Shown: positions 18,183 through 26,489 of the stretch, piece after piece
How positions within the stretch are numbered: the first letter of the stretch is position 1
Layout: each line of letters opens with the position of its first letter
From: Bordetella genomosp. 8
Lineage (GTDB): Bacteria; Pseudomonadota; Gammaproteobacteria; Burkholderiales; Burkholderiaceae_B
Assembly (NCBI RefSeq): GCF_002119685.1
Contig: NZ_CP021108.1
Coordinates: forward strand, 2,604,001 to 2,668,000
DNA length: 64,000 nucleotides
Direction of reading: 5' to 3'
Made by a program: the position numbers and the translations under genes
Notes under the pieces: model-generated
Database searches by the model: none
Told to the model about the DNA's origin: nothing
What the model saw: only the letters and a program-made list of their open reading frames with translations

Positions 18183-19928
18183 ATGGAAACCACCGTAGAA
18201 CCGAGCCGTAAGGCCAAGGCCGGCAAGCGCAAGGCGGCCCGTCCGCCCAAGGTCAAGCGCAAGTTCTCCGTCCGCGATACGCGCGTCGGCACGCTGCTGA
18301 TGATCGTCCTGGCGATTTTCGCCCTGCTGATCGTGGCGGTGGGCGGCATGGCCGCCTACTTCCTGAACCAGAACTATCGCGCGGTGCTGGAGCTGGGCAC
18401 GCTGACCGACCGCGCCACCCAGGTGCAGGTCATCAACGCCAACATGCTGCGCGCTCGTGTCGCATTGCTGGTGTCCGCCCGCGAACTGCAGGAAGCCGGC
18501 GCACCCAACGTGTCGCCCGAAACGGCGGCCGCCGCCAAGAAGGACGCCGCCGATTCGCTGAAGTCGGCCAACGACCTGTTGACGGAGGTGCGCAACAGCT
18601 TCGGCGAATTCCAGAAGAACATGCTGGAAGACGACACCGGCCGCCAGCTGTCCATGAACCTGGTGCGCCGCTATCGGTCCTATATCGACGATGGCGTGGA
18701 CACCATGGTGGAAGCCCTGCGCAGCCAGGACTACAGCACCTTCTACATGGTCAATACGGAATACGGGACGCCGCGTAGCGCCGCCTTCGTCGATGCCATC
18801 GAGGAATTCTCGAAGTACATCAAGGCCGCCCAGACCGATACGGCGGACCAGGCCGGGCAGAACCTCAAACTGGCGCTGATCGCCGTGGCCGCCGCCGTGG
18901 GCCTGGCCATCATCCTGATGATCGTGGCGCGCATCGTGTTCGGCCGTATGGTCGTGCGTCCGCTGGTCGAGGCCGGCCAGCACTTCGACAAGATCGCCAA
19001 CGGCGACCTGACGCAACGCGTGGACATCCGTTCGCACAACGAAATCGGCATGCTGTACGGCGCGCTCAAGCGCATGCAGGAAAGCCTGACGCGTACCGTG
19101 TCGTCGGTGCGCCGTGGCGTGGACGAGATAAACGTGGGTTCGCGCGAGATTTCCGCGGGCAATACCGACCTGTCCAGCCGCACCGAGCAGCAGGCGGCGT
19201 CGCTGGAAGAGACCGCGGCGTCGATGGAAGAGCTGGCCTCGACGGTCAAGCAGAATGCCGAGAACGCACGCCAGGCCAACCAGCTTGCAGCCAGCGCGTC
19301 GGACGTCGCCGAACGCGGCGGTTCGGCGGTGGCGGAGGTGGTGAACACGATGCAGGAGATCTCGGGCAGCTCGCGCAAGATCTCGGAAATCGTCAGCGTG
19401 ATCGACGGCATTGCGTTCCAGACCAACATCCTGGCGCTGAACGCGGCGGTGGAAGCGGCGCGCGCGGGCGAGCAGGGCAAAGGCTTCGCGGTGGTGGCGG
19501 GCGAAGTGCGCTCGCTGGCGCAGCGCAGCGCGCAGGCGGCCAAGGAAATCAAGTCGCTGATCGAGGACTCGGTGACCAAGGTGGGCGCGGGTTCGCAGCA
19601 GGTGGAGCGTGCCGGCGCGACCATGCAGGAGATCGTGGCCTCGGTGAAGCGGGTGACCGACATCATGGGCGAGATCTCGGCGGCGTCGGAAGAGCAATCC
19701 AGCGGCATCGACCAGGTCAATCGCGCGGTGTCGCAGATGGACGAAGTGACGCAGCAGAACGCGGCGCTGGTGGAAGAAGCGGCCGCTGCGGCCGGTTCGC
19801 TGCAGGAACAGGCCCAGCGCCTGGCCGAGGCGGTGTCGGTGTTCAGGATCAACGAAGGCCAGGTCATCGACGTGCCGGCGCATCAGCTGGCCGGTGGCGC
19901 GGGCTATGCTCCGCTGGCAGCCGGCTGA
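18183..19928 (+). CDS. Methyl-accepting chemotaxis protein without pentapeptide
   Basis: 581 residues from ATG at 18183, chosen over an in-frame TTG four codons upstream because GGAGGG lies just before the ATG. A Lys/Arg-rich cytoplasmic head (residues 7-34) precedes TM1 (about 37-60), a periplasmic helical domain, TM2 (about 228-252), HAMP and a signalling domain nearly identical to that of the upstream receptor. It ends ...APLAAG with no xWxxF tether, so it would need a neighbouring receptor to recruit CheR/CheB. A terminator follows directly. Confidence 0.95.
   Translation: METTVEPSRKAKAGKRKAARPPKVKRKFSVRDTRVGTLLMIVLAIFALLIVAVGGMAAYFLNQNYRAVLELGTLTDRATQVQVINANMLRARVALLVSARELQEAGAPNVSPETAAAAKKDAADSLKSANDLLTEVRNSFGEFQKNMLEDDTGRQLSMNLVRRYRSYIDDGVDTMVEALRSQDYSTFYMVNTEYGTPRSAAFVDAIEEFSKYIKAAQTDTADQAGQNLKLALIAVAAAVGLAIILMIVARIVFGRMVVRPLVEAGQHFDKIANGDLTQRVDIRSHNEIGMLYGALKRMQESLTRTVSSVRRGVDEINVGSREISAGNTDLSSRTEQQAASLEETAASMEELASTVKQNAENARQANQLAASASDVAERGGSAVAEVVNTMQEISGSSRKISEIVSVIDGIAFQTNILALNAAVEAARAGEQGKGFAVVAGEVRSLAQRSAQAAKEIKSLIEDSVTKVGAGSQQVERAGATMQEIVASVKRVTDIMGEISAASEEQSSGIDQVNRAVSQMDEVTQQNAALVEEAAAAAGSLQEQAQRLAEAVSVFRINEGQVIDVPAHQLAGGAGYAPLAAG
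19071..19835 (+). repeat. Long direct repeat, copy 2 (receptor signalling domain)
   Basis: Partner of 16461-17225: 765 bp with 3 visible mismatches. Recombination between the copies would delete 2610 bp, including the lipoprotein gene, and fuse the two receptors in frame. Confidence 0.95.
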
Positions 19929-19954
19929 CGCGCAATACCGCAGCAAGTCCGGAG

Positions 19955-19981
19955 AAGGCGGCCCGCAAGGCCGCCTTTTTT
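19955..19981 (+). terminator. Intrinsic terminator after the receptor genes
   Basis: AAGGCGGCC-CGCAA-GGCCGCCTT followed by a T-run, starting 27 bp after the receptor stop. It ends the flgK-to-receptor stretch. Confidence 0.88.
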
Positions 19982-20203
19982 GCTTTCTGCCCGTGGTCTT
20001 TTGCTTTCGCCCCTGACTTTTTGCGTTCCGCACTCGACCGGTGCGATCAGCGTTGGAGATGCGTGGAACAACGGCTTATCGGCGGACCGCGATCGTCGAA
20101 TCTATTCGTCCCCGCCGTTTCTAACCCTGCTCTCCATTCTTTCGAAAGGCTCGATGGGATGTCGGCGTAGCGGTGCGGTGGGTTCGGTAGCGCATGCAAC
20201 GGC

Positions 20204-21937
20204 ATGCCCCGGGCCCACATCCACGTGTCTTCGTCCTTCCCCGGTCCAACGGCCCGATCCGCTTCTTTTCCTGCTTCCTTTCCCTTCCGCGCTTTCCGCT
20301 CCCTTCAATGCCTCCGTGCCGTCGTTCCACGCGGCCTGCCGGAATGGCTGATCCTGCTCTATACGGCCGGCGCCTACCTGGCGCTGGACGGCTTCTTCGC
20401 GATCCAGCGATTCCACACCATCGGCCTGAACGTGCAGGGACATTTCGGCCTGGCGGAATACCTGCGGCAGGGCGTTTTCATACTCGAATACCTCGTCGCC
20501 ATCCTGGCGCTGTACGCCGCCACGCAGGTCAGGCCGGCTGGCGGGGTGCCCTTGCTCCTGTTGTTGTGGCTGCTGGTGACGGTCGACCTGTCTGCGCACG
20601 CGATCTACGGCCGGCCCGCCGGCATCGGCAACATCAGCGCATTGAACGCGTCAGCCGGGATGCTGGATGCCGCCTTGCAGGAATACGGCCACCTGATCGG
20701 CGTGGCGGGGGGCAAGGGCGCGGTATTGTTCGTGCCCTTGTTGATGAAGAGCCTGGTCCCGCGTCGCTCGCGTGCCCCGTTCGCGCTGCTGGCCATCATG
20801 ATCCTCGCGTTGGCCGGCATGTACGGCTACATCCTGGCGCAGCGCGGACCTCCGGCCCTGATCGGCTTTCCCAAGGGATTTTCCTATGGCTTCGGCTCCC
20901 TGGCCATCCAGGCCAACGATCTTCTGGACCATCCCCGCTATCGACCGGCACGGGTCATGGCGGCCGACGATATCCACGATTTCCGCAACGTCATCGTGAT
21001 TGTCGACGAGTCCGTGGAGCGCGCGCATTTCGAACGTGAATTCCAGGGCAAGGGTGCGGCCTACGTCGATTTCGGCCTTGCCTACAGCGGCGGCAACTGC
21101 TCCGCCGCGTCGAACTACATCCTCAGGAAAGCATGGTGGCCGCGCGCCAACAGCAAGCACGTGGACATCGTCCGCACCGACAGCCTGTTCGCGCTGGCCC
21201 GGCAACGCGGCTACACCACCACGTATATCGACAACCAGGGCGTGCTGGACGATCCCTCGACGCGCAACTACATCACCCGCGACGAACTCGCGGACATCGA
21301 TCACGTCATCGGAAACAAGGGCCCCCTGTACGAGCGTGACGCACGGGCCGCGAAGCAGATCCTGGCGCGCGCGGCCACAGGCAGGAACTTCATCTTCATC
21401 AACAAGAACGGCGCGCATTTCCCGTACGCGGACTACATACCGCCGGCGTCGGTGTCGGGTGACAAGGTCGCCGACTACCTCGCGGCGATTCGCCACAACT
21501 CGATCGACTTCCTGGCGACGCTGGAGCACGGGCTGCCCGCCGATACCATCGTCTTCTACACGTCGGACCACGGCCAGAACCTGACGACCCGCGCCACGCA
21601 TTGCAATACCGGCGACGAGGCGACCGCCGAAGAATACCGCGTCCCTTTCCTGGTCCTGGCGACGGATCCGGCCATCCAGGCCCGCCTGCGGCAGGCGGCC
21701 GAGATCCAGCACGACAGATTGACCCACCTGGAATTTTCCGAATCGGTGCGCGAGGCACTCGGCTACCGCGTCGACGGCGTGAAATCGCTGTACGCCACAG
21801 CGCCCATCGATACGCCGTTCTGCGGTCTGTACGGTTCGCCCAAGGTCTTCTTCGGAGTCCGGCCGGCCTGCAAGGCGCTGCCGGTGGCCGAAGACGCTAT
21901 CCGGCCATCAGTGTCGCCAGCCGCTCCATCGCATTGA
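20204..21937 (+). CDS. Membrane-bound sulfatase/phosphotransferase-like protein
   Basis: 577 residues from ATG 20204; the first 44 residues are Ser/Pro/Phe-rich and the true start is uncertain. About five TM segments follow (46-66, 90-107, 114-135, 172-186, 191-213), then a periplasmic alkaline-phosphatase-superfamily domain: IVDES (266-270), a possible nucleophile in GGNCSAAS (Ser300 region), NGAHFPY (His405) and SDHGQ (454-458). This plan is shared by phosphoethanolamine and phosphoglycerol transferases (EptA, LtaS, OpgB types). Substrate unknown. The gene lies inside the flagellar cluster, and its last 41 bp overlap the 3' end of fliR. Family confident, function open. Confidence 0.75.
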   Translation: MPRAHIHVSSSFPGPTARSASFPASFPFRAFRSLQCLRAVVPRGLPEWLILLYTAGAYLALDGFFAIQRFHTIGLNVQGHFGLAEYLRQGVFILEYLVAILALYAATQVRPAGGVPLLLLLWLLVTVDLSAHAIYGRPAGIGNISALNASAGMLDAALQEYGHLIGVAGGKGAVLFVPLLMKSLVPRRSRAPFALLAIMILALAGMYGYILAQRGPPALIGFPKGFSYGFGSLAIQANDLLDHPRYRPARVMAADDIHDFRNVIVIVDESVERAHFEREFQGKGAAYVDFGLAYSGGNCSAASNYILRKAWWPRANSKHVDIVRTDSLFALARQRGYTTTYIDNQGVLDDPSTRNYITRDELADIDHVIGNKGPLYERDARAAKQILARAATGRNFIFINKNGAHFPYADYIPPASVSGDKVADYLAAIRHNSIDFLATLEHGLPADTIVFYTSDHGQNLTTRATHCNTGDEATAEEYRVPFLVLATDPAIQARLRQAAEIQHDRLTHLEFSESVREALGYRVDGVKSLYATAPIDTPFCGLYGSPKVFFGVRPACKALPVAEDAIRPSVSPAAPSH

Positions 21938-22682
21938 CGCCTTCCTGGAACAGCGCGCCCAGGGACGCCGTGCTTTTTGGCAGGGCGACGGCCAGCAGGA
22001 TGACACCCGCGGACAGGGTGATGGGAAAGCCGACCGCGAACACCGACAGCTGCGGTGCGGCGCGGTTCAATATCCCGAGCGCCAGCTGGATTGCCAGCAG
22101 GGATGCCAACAGCGGCAGTGCCAGCAACAGTCCGGAAGAAAAAATCTTGGTGCCAAGGTGCGCGACCATCAGCCAGCCATCGGAATGCAGGGATGCCGTG
22201 CCGATCGGCACCAGGGTGAAGGTCTTGATCAGCATGCCCAGCATCAACAGATGCACGTTCAGGCTCAGGAATGTCAGCATGGCCAGGATGTTGAACAGCC
22301 GGGCCAATACTTCCGTGTTGGCCTGGGTGGTCGGGTCGAAGATCGTCGCCAGCGACAGGCCCATCTGCAGGCCGACGAAATCGCCGGCCGTCTGTACCGC
22401 CGCGAAACAGATGCGCATGCAGAAGCCCATGGCGATGCCGATGAAGACCTGCTGCGCGAGTATCCACAATCCGGCCAGCGAGCCCGGCGATACCGCCGGC
22501 ATGGGCGGCAGCGACGGCGCGATCGCCACCGCGAGCACCGCGGCCAGGCCGATCTTGGTGGTGCGCGGCGCGCTGCTTTCGCCGAACAGGGGGGCGATGC
22601 CGATCAGCGCCAGCAGGCGCGTGAACGGCCACAGGAAGGTACTGATCCACCCGTACCATTGATCCAGCGTGAAGGTGATCAT
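21897..22682 (-). CDS. fliR: FliR, export-gate membrane protein
   Basis: 261 residues, almost entirely hydrophobic with about six membrane segments; conserved FliR elements include WPFTRLLALIGIAPLFG near the N-terminus and a central FVGLQMGLSLATIFDP. FliR forms the export gate with FliP and FliQ (P5Q4R1 in studied species). Last gene of fliL-R, 22 bp after fliQ. Its coding end overlaps the convergent sulfatase-like gene by 41 bp, with no terminator between them. Confidence 0.97.
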   Translation of the reverse strand: MITFTLDQWYGWISTFLWPFTRLLALIGIAPLFGESSAPRTTKIGLAAVLAVAIAPSLPPMPAVSPGSLAGLWILAQQVFIGIAMGFCMRICFAAVQTAGDFVGLQMGLSLATIFDPTTQANTEVLARLFNILAMLTFLSLNVHLLMLGMLIKTFTLVPIGTASLHSDGWLMVAHLGTKIFSSGLLLALPLLASLLAIQLALGILNRAAPQLSVFAVGFPITLSAGVILLAVALPKSTASLGALFQEGVNAMERLATLMAG

Positions 22683-22704
22683 GGCGCCATGCCGCGAGCT
22701 TGGG

Positions 22705-22974
22705 TCACGACACCAGGTTGGGGATCTGTTCCATGATCTGGCGAATGTAGTCGGTCATCATGCCGATCAGCCAGGGTCCCAGCAGCACCAGCGTGGCCGC
22801 GACCGCCACCAGCTTTGGGATGAACGAAAGCGTCATTTCGTTGATCTGCGTCGCCGCCTGGAAGACGCTGATCAACAGGCCCACCGCCAGCGTGACCAGC
22901 AGCAGCGGCCCGGCCACGACCATGATCATGCGCATGGCCTGGTACGTCATCGTCATTACGGTTTCGGCGTCCAT
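22705..22974 (-). CDS. fliQ: FliQ, export-gate membrane protein
   Basis: 89 residues forming a two-helix membrane hairpin (about 15-40 and 52-77), with the conserved GLLISVFQAATQINEMTLSF region between and around the helices. It is the small export-gate subunit wrapping the FliP-FliR core. Size and order (P-Q-R) are standard. Confidence 0.97.
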   Translation of the reverse strand: MDAETVMTMTYQAMRMIMVVAGPLLLVTLAVGLLISVFQAATQINEMTLSFIPKLVAVAATLVLLGPWLIGMMTDYIRQIMEQIPNLVS

Positions 22975-22987
22975 GGCGGGCCTCCGG

Positions 22988-23776
22988 TCACTGGTAGAAA
23001 CTGCGGGCCAGCGAGCCCAGCAGCATGTGCCAGCCGTCGGCCAGCACGAACAGCATCAGCTTGAAGGGCAGCGACACCGATATGGGGGGCACCATCATCA
23101 TGCCCAGGCCCATCAGCACGCTGGCCACCACCATGTCGATGATCAGGAAGGGAATGAAGATGGTGAAGCCGATCTGGAAGGCCGTCTTCAATTCGCTGGT
23201 GATGAAAGCCGGCACCAGCACCTTCATCGGCACGGCCGAAGGATCCTCCATCGGCGCCTGGTTCGTCAGGTTGGCGAACAGCGACAGGTCGGTCTCGCGC
23301 GTCTGGTGCATCATGAACGTGCGCAGCGGCTGCGCGCCGCGCTCGATCGCCGTTTCGAAGGAAATCGCGCCGTTGGACAGCGGTTCGTAGGCGTCCTTGT
23401 AGATCTGGTCGAACACCGGCGACATGGTGTACGCCGTCAGGAACAGCGCCAGGCCCACCAGCACCAGATTGGGCGGCGTGGTCTGCGTGCCCAGCGCGTT
23501 GCGCATCAGGCTGAGCACGATGATGATGCGCGTGAAGCCGGTCATCATCAGCAGCGCGGCCGGGATGAACGTCAGCGACGTCAGCATCAGCAGCGTCTGC
23601 ACGCTCAGCGAATAGGTTTCGCTGCCGTTCGGACCGGGCGTCGCGGTCAGCGCCGGCAGGGTCGCTTGCGCCGACGCCACCAGGGGCGCGCACGCCAGCG
23701 CCAGCAGCGCAAGGCCGCACAGCACGCGGCGCAGGGGACCGGCTACGCCGTGTCGAGCGCGTAAGAATCGATTCAT
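22988..23776 (-). CDS. fliP: FliP, export-gate membrane protein
   Basis: 262 residues with an N-terminal Sec signal peptide (about 1-36), unusual among gate proteins but normal for FliP, then about four TM helices. Conserved segments include [34 protein letters not shown] and [20 protein letters not shown]. FliP forms the pentameric core of the export pore. Followed by fliQ after 13 bp. Confidence 0.98.
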   Translation of the reverse strand: MNRFLRARHGVAGPLRRVLCGLALLALACAPLVASAQATLPALTATPGPNGSETYSLSVQTLLMLTSLTFIPAALLMMTGFTRIIIVLSLMRNALGTQTTPPNLVLVGLALFLTAYTMSPVFDQIYKDAYEPLSNGAISFETAIERGAQPLRTFMMHQTRETDLSLFANLTNQAPMEDPSAVPMKVLVPAFITSELKTAFQIGFTIFIPFLIIDMVVASVLMGLGMMMVPPISVSLPFKLMLFVLADGWHMLLGSLARSFYQ

Positions 23777-23802
23777 GGGACCATCCAGCCGTATCCGCCG
23801 CG

Positions 23803-24171
23803 TCAGCCGCGGCGCAGGGCCTGGGTAAGTTTGCTGGCGAAGGAGGCATCCGCGCCGCCGCGCCGGCGGGCGAGCAGGGATGTCACCAGGGCGCCGGGCT
23901 GCTGCGCCGGCAAGGCGGTGTCACCCGCGGGCAGCGTGTGCAACAAATTCATCTGGCCGACCGTCACGCCGACCAGCAGCCAGGCATCGGCGACTTCCAC
24001 CAGCACGATGCGCTGGCGGGGACCCAGCGTCAGGCTGTCGACAACGCGCATCGTGCCGCCCGCCGCGCGCCCGGCCAGGCCGGCGCGGCGCGCCAGCCAG
24101 CCGCAGGCCAGGATCGCCGCGATGACGACGATCAGGCCGACGATGACGCGGAAGGTTGCGGCGTCGCCCAT
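23803..24171 (-). CDS. fliO: FliO, export-gate assembly factor
   Basis: 122 residues: one TM helix (about 8-26) and a cytoplasmic domain with the FliO core ([20 protein letters not shown], then WLLVGVT). FliO helps FliP assemble and is the least conserved gate protein. It is placed correctly between fliN (7 bp) and fliP (26 bp). Confidence 0.93.
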   Translation of the reverse strand: MGDAATFRVIVGLIVVIAAILACGWLARRAGLAGRAAGGTMRVVDSLTLGPRQRIVLVEVADAWLLVGVTVGQMNLLHTLPAGDTALPAQQPGALVTSLLARRRGGADASFASKLTQALRRG

Positions 24172-24178
24172 GTCGTGC

Positions 24179-24718
24179 TCAGCGCCGGCCGTTCAGGCGG
24201 TTGATGCGCTCTGCCGGCGTGATGATGTCGGTCAGGCGGATGCCGTACTTGTCGTCGACGACCACGACTTCGCCCTGGGCGATCAGGTAGCCGTTGACGA
24301 AGATATCCATCGGCTCGCCGGCCAGGCCGTCCAGCTCCACCACCGATCCTTGTCCCAGTTGCAGCAGGTTCTTGATGGTCAGCCGCGTACGGCCCAGTTC
24401 GACCGTCAACTGGACGGGCACGTCCATGATCAGGTCGATGTCGGCGCTCGACTTCTCGGCGGAGCCGGTCAAGGGCTTGAAGACCGACGCGCCGGCCGGT
24501 TTGGCCGCGGGGGCGGCGGGAGCGGGCGCGGCGGCCGTCGAGCCCGCGCTGGCGGCGGTCTGTTCGGCCAGGGCATCGGCCCAATCGTCGGCGGGCTTCA
24601 GGCCGTCGGCCTGCGTCGGCGGTGCGGCGCGCGACTGTTCCGCCAGGGCGTCGGCCCAGTCGTCGCTGGCCGCGGCGGGTTTGTTTTGATCGGGCCGCTC
24701 GGCGTTCTGGTCAGTCAT
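24179..24718 (-). CDS. fliN: FliN, C-ring switch protein with duplicated N-terminal motif
   Basis: 179 residues; E. coli FliN is 137. The C-terminal SpoA/FliN domain (about 93-179) is canonical (DVPVQLTVELGRTRLTIK, GEPMDIFVNGYLIAQGEV). The N-terminal part carries the motif DDWADALAEQ twice (19-28 and 44-53), then an Ala/Pro linker. E. coli FliN has a single comparable DDLWxxAL motif near its N-terminus. FliN forms the lower C ring and recruits the FliH-FliI complex. Overlaps fliM by 8 bp. Confidence 0.97.
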   Translation of the reverse strand: MTDQNAERPDQNKPAAASDDWADALAEQSRAAPPTQADGLKPADDWADALAEQTAASAGSTAAAPAPAAPAAKPAGASVFKPLTGSAEKSSADIDLIMDVPVQLTVELGRTRLTIKNLLQLGQGSVVELDGLAGEPMDIFVNGYLIAQGEVVVVDDKYGIRLTDIITPAERINRLNGRR

Positions 24719-25718
24719 GGTCGGGGGCCTCGTTCTCGGGGTCCAGAGGTGTAAGCAGTTTGTGTACGCGCAGCGCGTACTGGTTGTTGAACACGCCGTA
24801 GCCGCAATCGATGACGGGCACGGCGTCGATGTGGGCGGTCACGATTTCCGGCACGTCGACCGGCAATACGTCGCCCACTTTCAACTTCATCAGTTCGCGG
24901 ATCGACGAGGGAATGCGGGCGAATTCGGCGATCAGCTCGACGTCGGCGCTGCGGATCTGGCGCGACAGCTGGCGCGCCCAGCGCTGGTCCACGGCTTCCA
25001 GCGCGGTTTCCTGCAAGGGACGGGTCAGTATGTCCCGCACCGGTTCGATCATCGAATAGGGCAGGCAGATGTTCAGGTCGCCGCCGGTGGCGCCGAACTC
25101 GATATGGAAGGGCGTGACCACCACGACCTCGTTCGAGCCCGTGATGCTGGCGAACTTGGTGTGCATCTCGGAGCGCACGTATTCGAACTCGACCGGATAC
25201 ACGGCTTCCCAGGCCTTGCCGTAGCTTTCCAGCGTCAAATTCAGCAGGCGCCGGATGATGCGCTGTTCGGTGGTCGTGAAGTCGCGGCCTTCGACCCGGG
25301 TGTGGTAACGGCCGTCGCCGCCAAACAGGCTGTCGATGACCAGGAAGACCAGGTTGGGGTCGTAGCTGAACAGGGCGGTGCCGCGCAGCGGCTTCATCTG
25401 CACCATGTTCAGGTTGCTGGGCACGGGCAGGTTGCGTTCGAAATCCGAGTACTTCAGGATGCGGATCGAGCCGACGGTGATGTCGGCGTTGCGGCGCATG
25501 AAGTTCAGCAGCACATTGCGCATGTGCCGCGCGAAACGTTCATTGATCAGCTCCAGCGTCTGCATGCGACGCCGCACGACGCGCTCCGGAGAGCTCAGGT
25601 CATAGGCGCGTACGCCATCCTGTTCGTCGGGGCTGGCTTCCTTGCCGTCGCTTTCGCCGGTGACGCCCGCCAGCAGGGCGTCTACTTCGTCCTGCGATAG
25701 GAACGCCTCGTAAGCCAT
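24711..25718 (-). CDS. fliM: FliM, C-ring switch protein
   Basis: 335 residues. The N-terminus begins with the CheY-P binding segment MAYEAFLSQDEVDALL, the middle domain (about 45-230) has the FliM core including NLNMVQMKPLRGTALF, and the C-terminal SpoA-like domain (about 240-325) pairs with FliN. FliM reads CheY-P and sets rotation direction. It starts 2 bp after the fliL stop and overlaps fliN by 8 bp. Confidence 0.98.
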   Translation of the reverse strand: MAYEAFLSQDEVDALLAGVTGESDGKEASPDEQDGVRAYDLSSPERVVRRRMQTLELINERFARHMRNVLLNFMRRNADITVGSIRILKYSDFERNLPVPSNLNMVQMKPLRGTALFSYDPNLVFLVIDSLFGGDGRYHTRVEGRDFTTTEQRIIRRLLNLTLESYGKAWEAVYPVEFEYVRSEMHTKFASITGSNEVVVVTPFHIEFGATGGDLNICLPYSMIEPVRDILTRPLQETALEAVDQRWARQLSRQIRSADVELIAEFARIPSSIRELMKLKVGDVLPVDVPEIVTAHIDAVPVIDCGYGVFNNQYALRVHKLLTPLDPENEAPDHD

Positions 25719-25720
25719 GC

Positions 25721-26311
25721 TTATTGCACCACGAATTCGGTGAACAGCACGTCGGTGACGTACTGCCCGTCAGGCAGGGGAGTGAAGGGCTTGTTGATCG
25801 CCTTCAGCAGGGCGCTGGCCAGGTCGACCTTGCCTTGCGGCGTCTGCACGCTTTCCGGCGTCTGGGCGGACAGCAGCATCAGGACGCGGCTGCGTACTTC
25901 CGGCATGTATTTTTCGATGCGCTGGCGCGACTGCTCGTCGGCCACCCGCAAGGTCATGGCGAGGTGCACGATGCGCTCGCGGTCGGCGCTCTGCAAGGTG
26001 ACCGTGAAGGGCGTGATGGGTATGAAAATGGGCGCGGGCACCGCCTGGGGCGTCTGCGGCGGCGCGACGAAGGTCGTCGGCGAGGCGCCCACGGCGGGCT
26101 GCTGCGCCTGCCCCACGTTGATCTGCACGGCGGAATTGGCCGCGTTGCGCTGCGAGCGTGTCGTGATCATCCAGGTCGTCGCGACGCTGGCGCCGGCGAC
26201 GATCAGCAGGACCAGCAGGCCGATGATCGGGCGGAGGAAGCGCGACGAGCCGCTGTTACGCATCGGCAGGGTGCTGCGCGGCGGCATGGTGGGGGTTTTT
26301 GATGTCGCCAT
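25721..26311 (-). CDS. fliL: FliL, basal-body associated membrane protein
   Basis: 196 residues: a cytoplasmic Pro/Ser-rich head, one TM helix (about 28-50), a linker rich in Ala/Pro/Gln and a periplasmic FliL domain (about 95-196, with DRERIVHLAMTLRVADEQ and a C-terminal YVTDVLFTEFVVQ). FliL rings surround stators and raise motor torque in several species. First gene of the fliL-R group; a 178-bp gap separates it from fliK and probably contains its promoter. Confidence 0.96.
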   Translation of the reverse strand: MATSKTPTMPPRSTLPMRNSGSSRFLRPIIGLLVLLIVAGASVATTWMITTRSQRNAANSAVQINVGQAQQPAVGASPTTFVAPPQTPQAVPAPIFIPITPFTVTLQSADRERIVHLAMTLRVADEQSRQRIEKYMPEVRSRVLMLLSAQTPESVQTPQGKVDLASALLKAINKPFTPLPDGQYVTDVLFTEFVVQ

Positions 26312-26489
26312 CTCGGATGGTGGTTGGTTTACCGGGAAAACGGATATCTATTGTTCGCTTGCATTTTGCCTCACTTGGGCAGGCAGGACGCAAGGGAAAA
26401 ACAGGGCGAAAACTGGGTATCTCCGCCTATTGCGTGACGGGTTTCGATGGTGCCTCGGGAGGCGGTCCGTGCGGTCCGGTGAAGCGCGC
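26312..26489 (-). promoter_or_regulatory. fliK-fliL spacer, probable internal promoter region
   Basis: 178 bp between the fliK stop and the fliL ATG, the only large gap in the thirteen-gene fliF-to-fliR run. It is less GC-rich than its surroundings around 26340-26400. I see no clean sigma-28 site and no hairpin with a T-run. It is likely the start of a separate fliL-R transcript, but the promoter is not resolved. Confidence 0.4.

Noticed and set aside
16461..19835. Insertion sequence or phage as source of the receptor repeat
   Set aside because: The repeat is wholly within receptor coding sequence, with no transposase, terminal inverted repeats or target duplication.
19982..20203. Small gene between the receptor terminator and the sulfatase-like gene
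   Set aside because: Short frames there have no ribosome site, no family resemblance and poor codon pattern.
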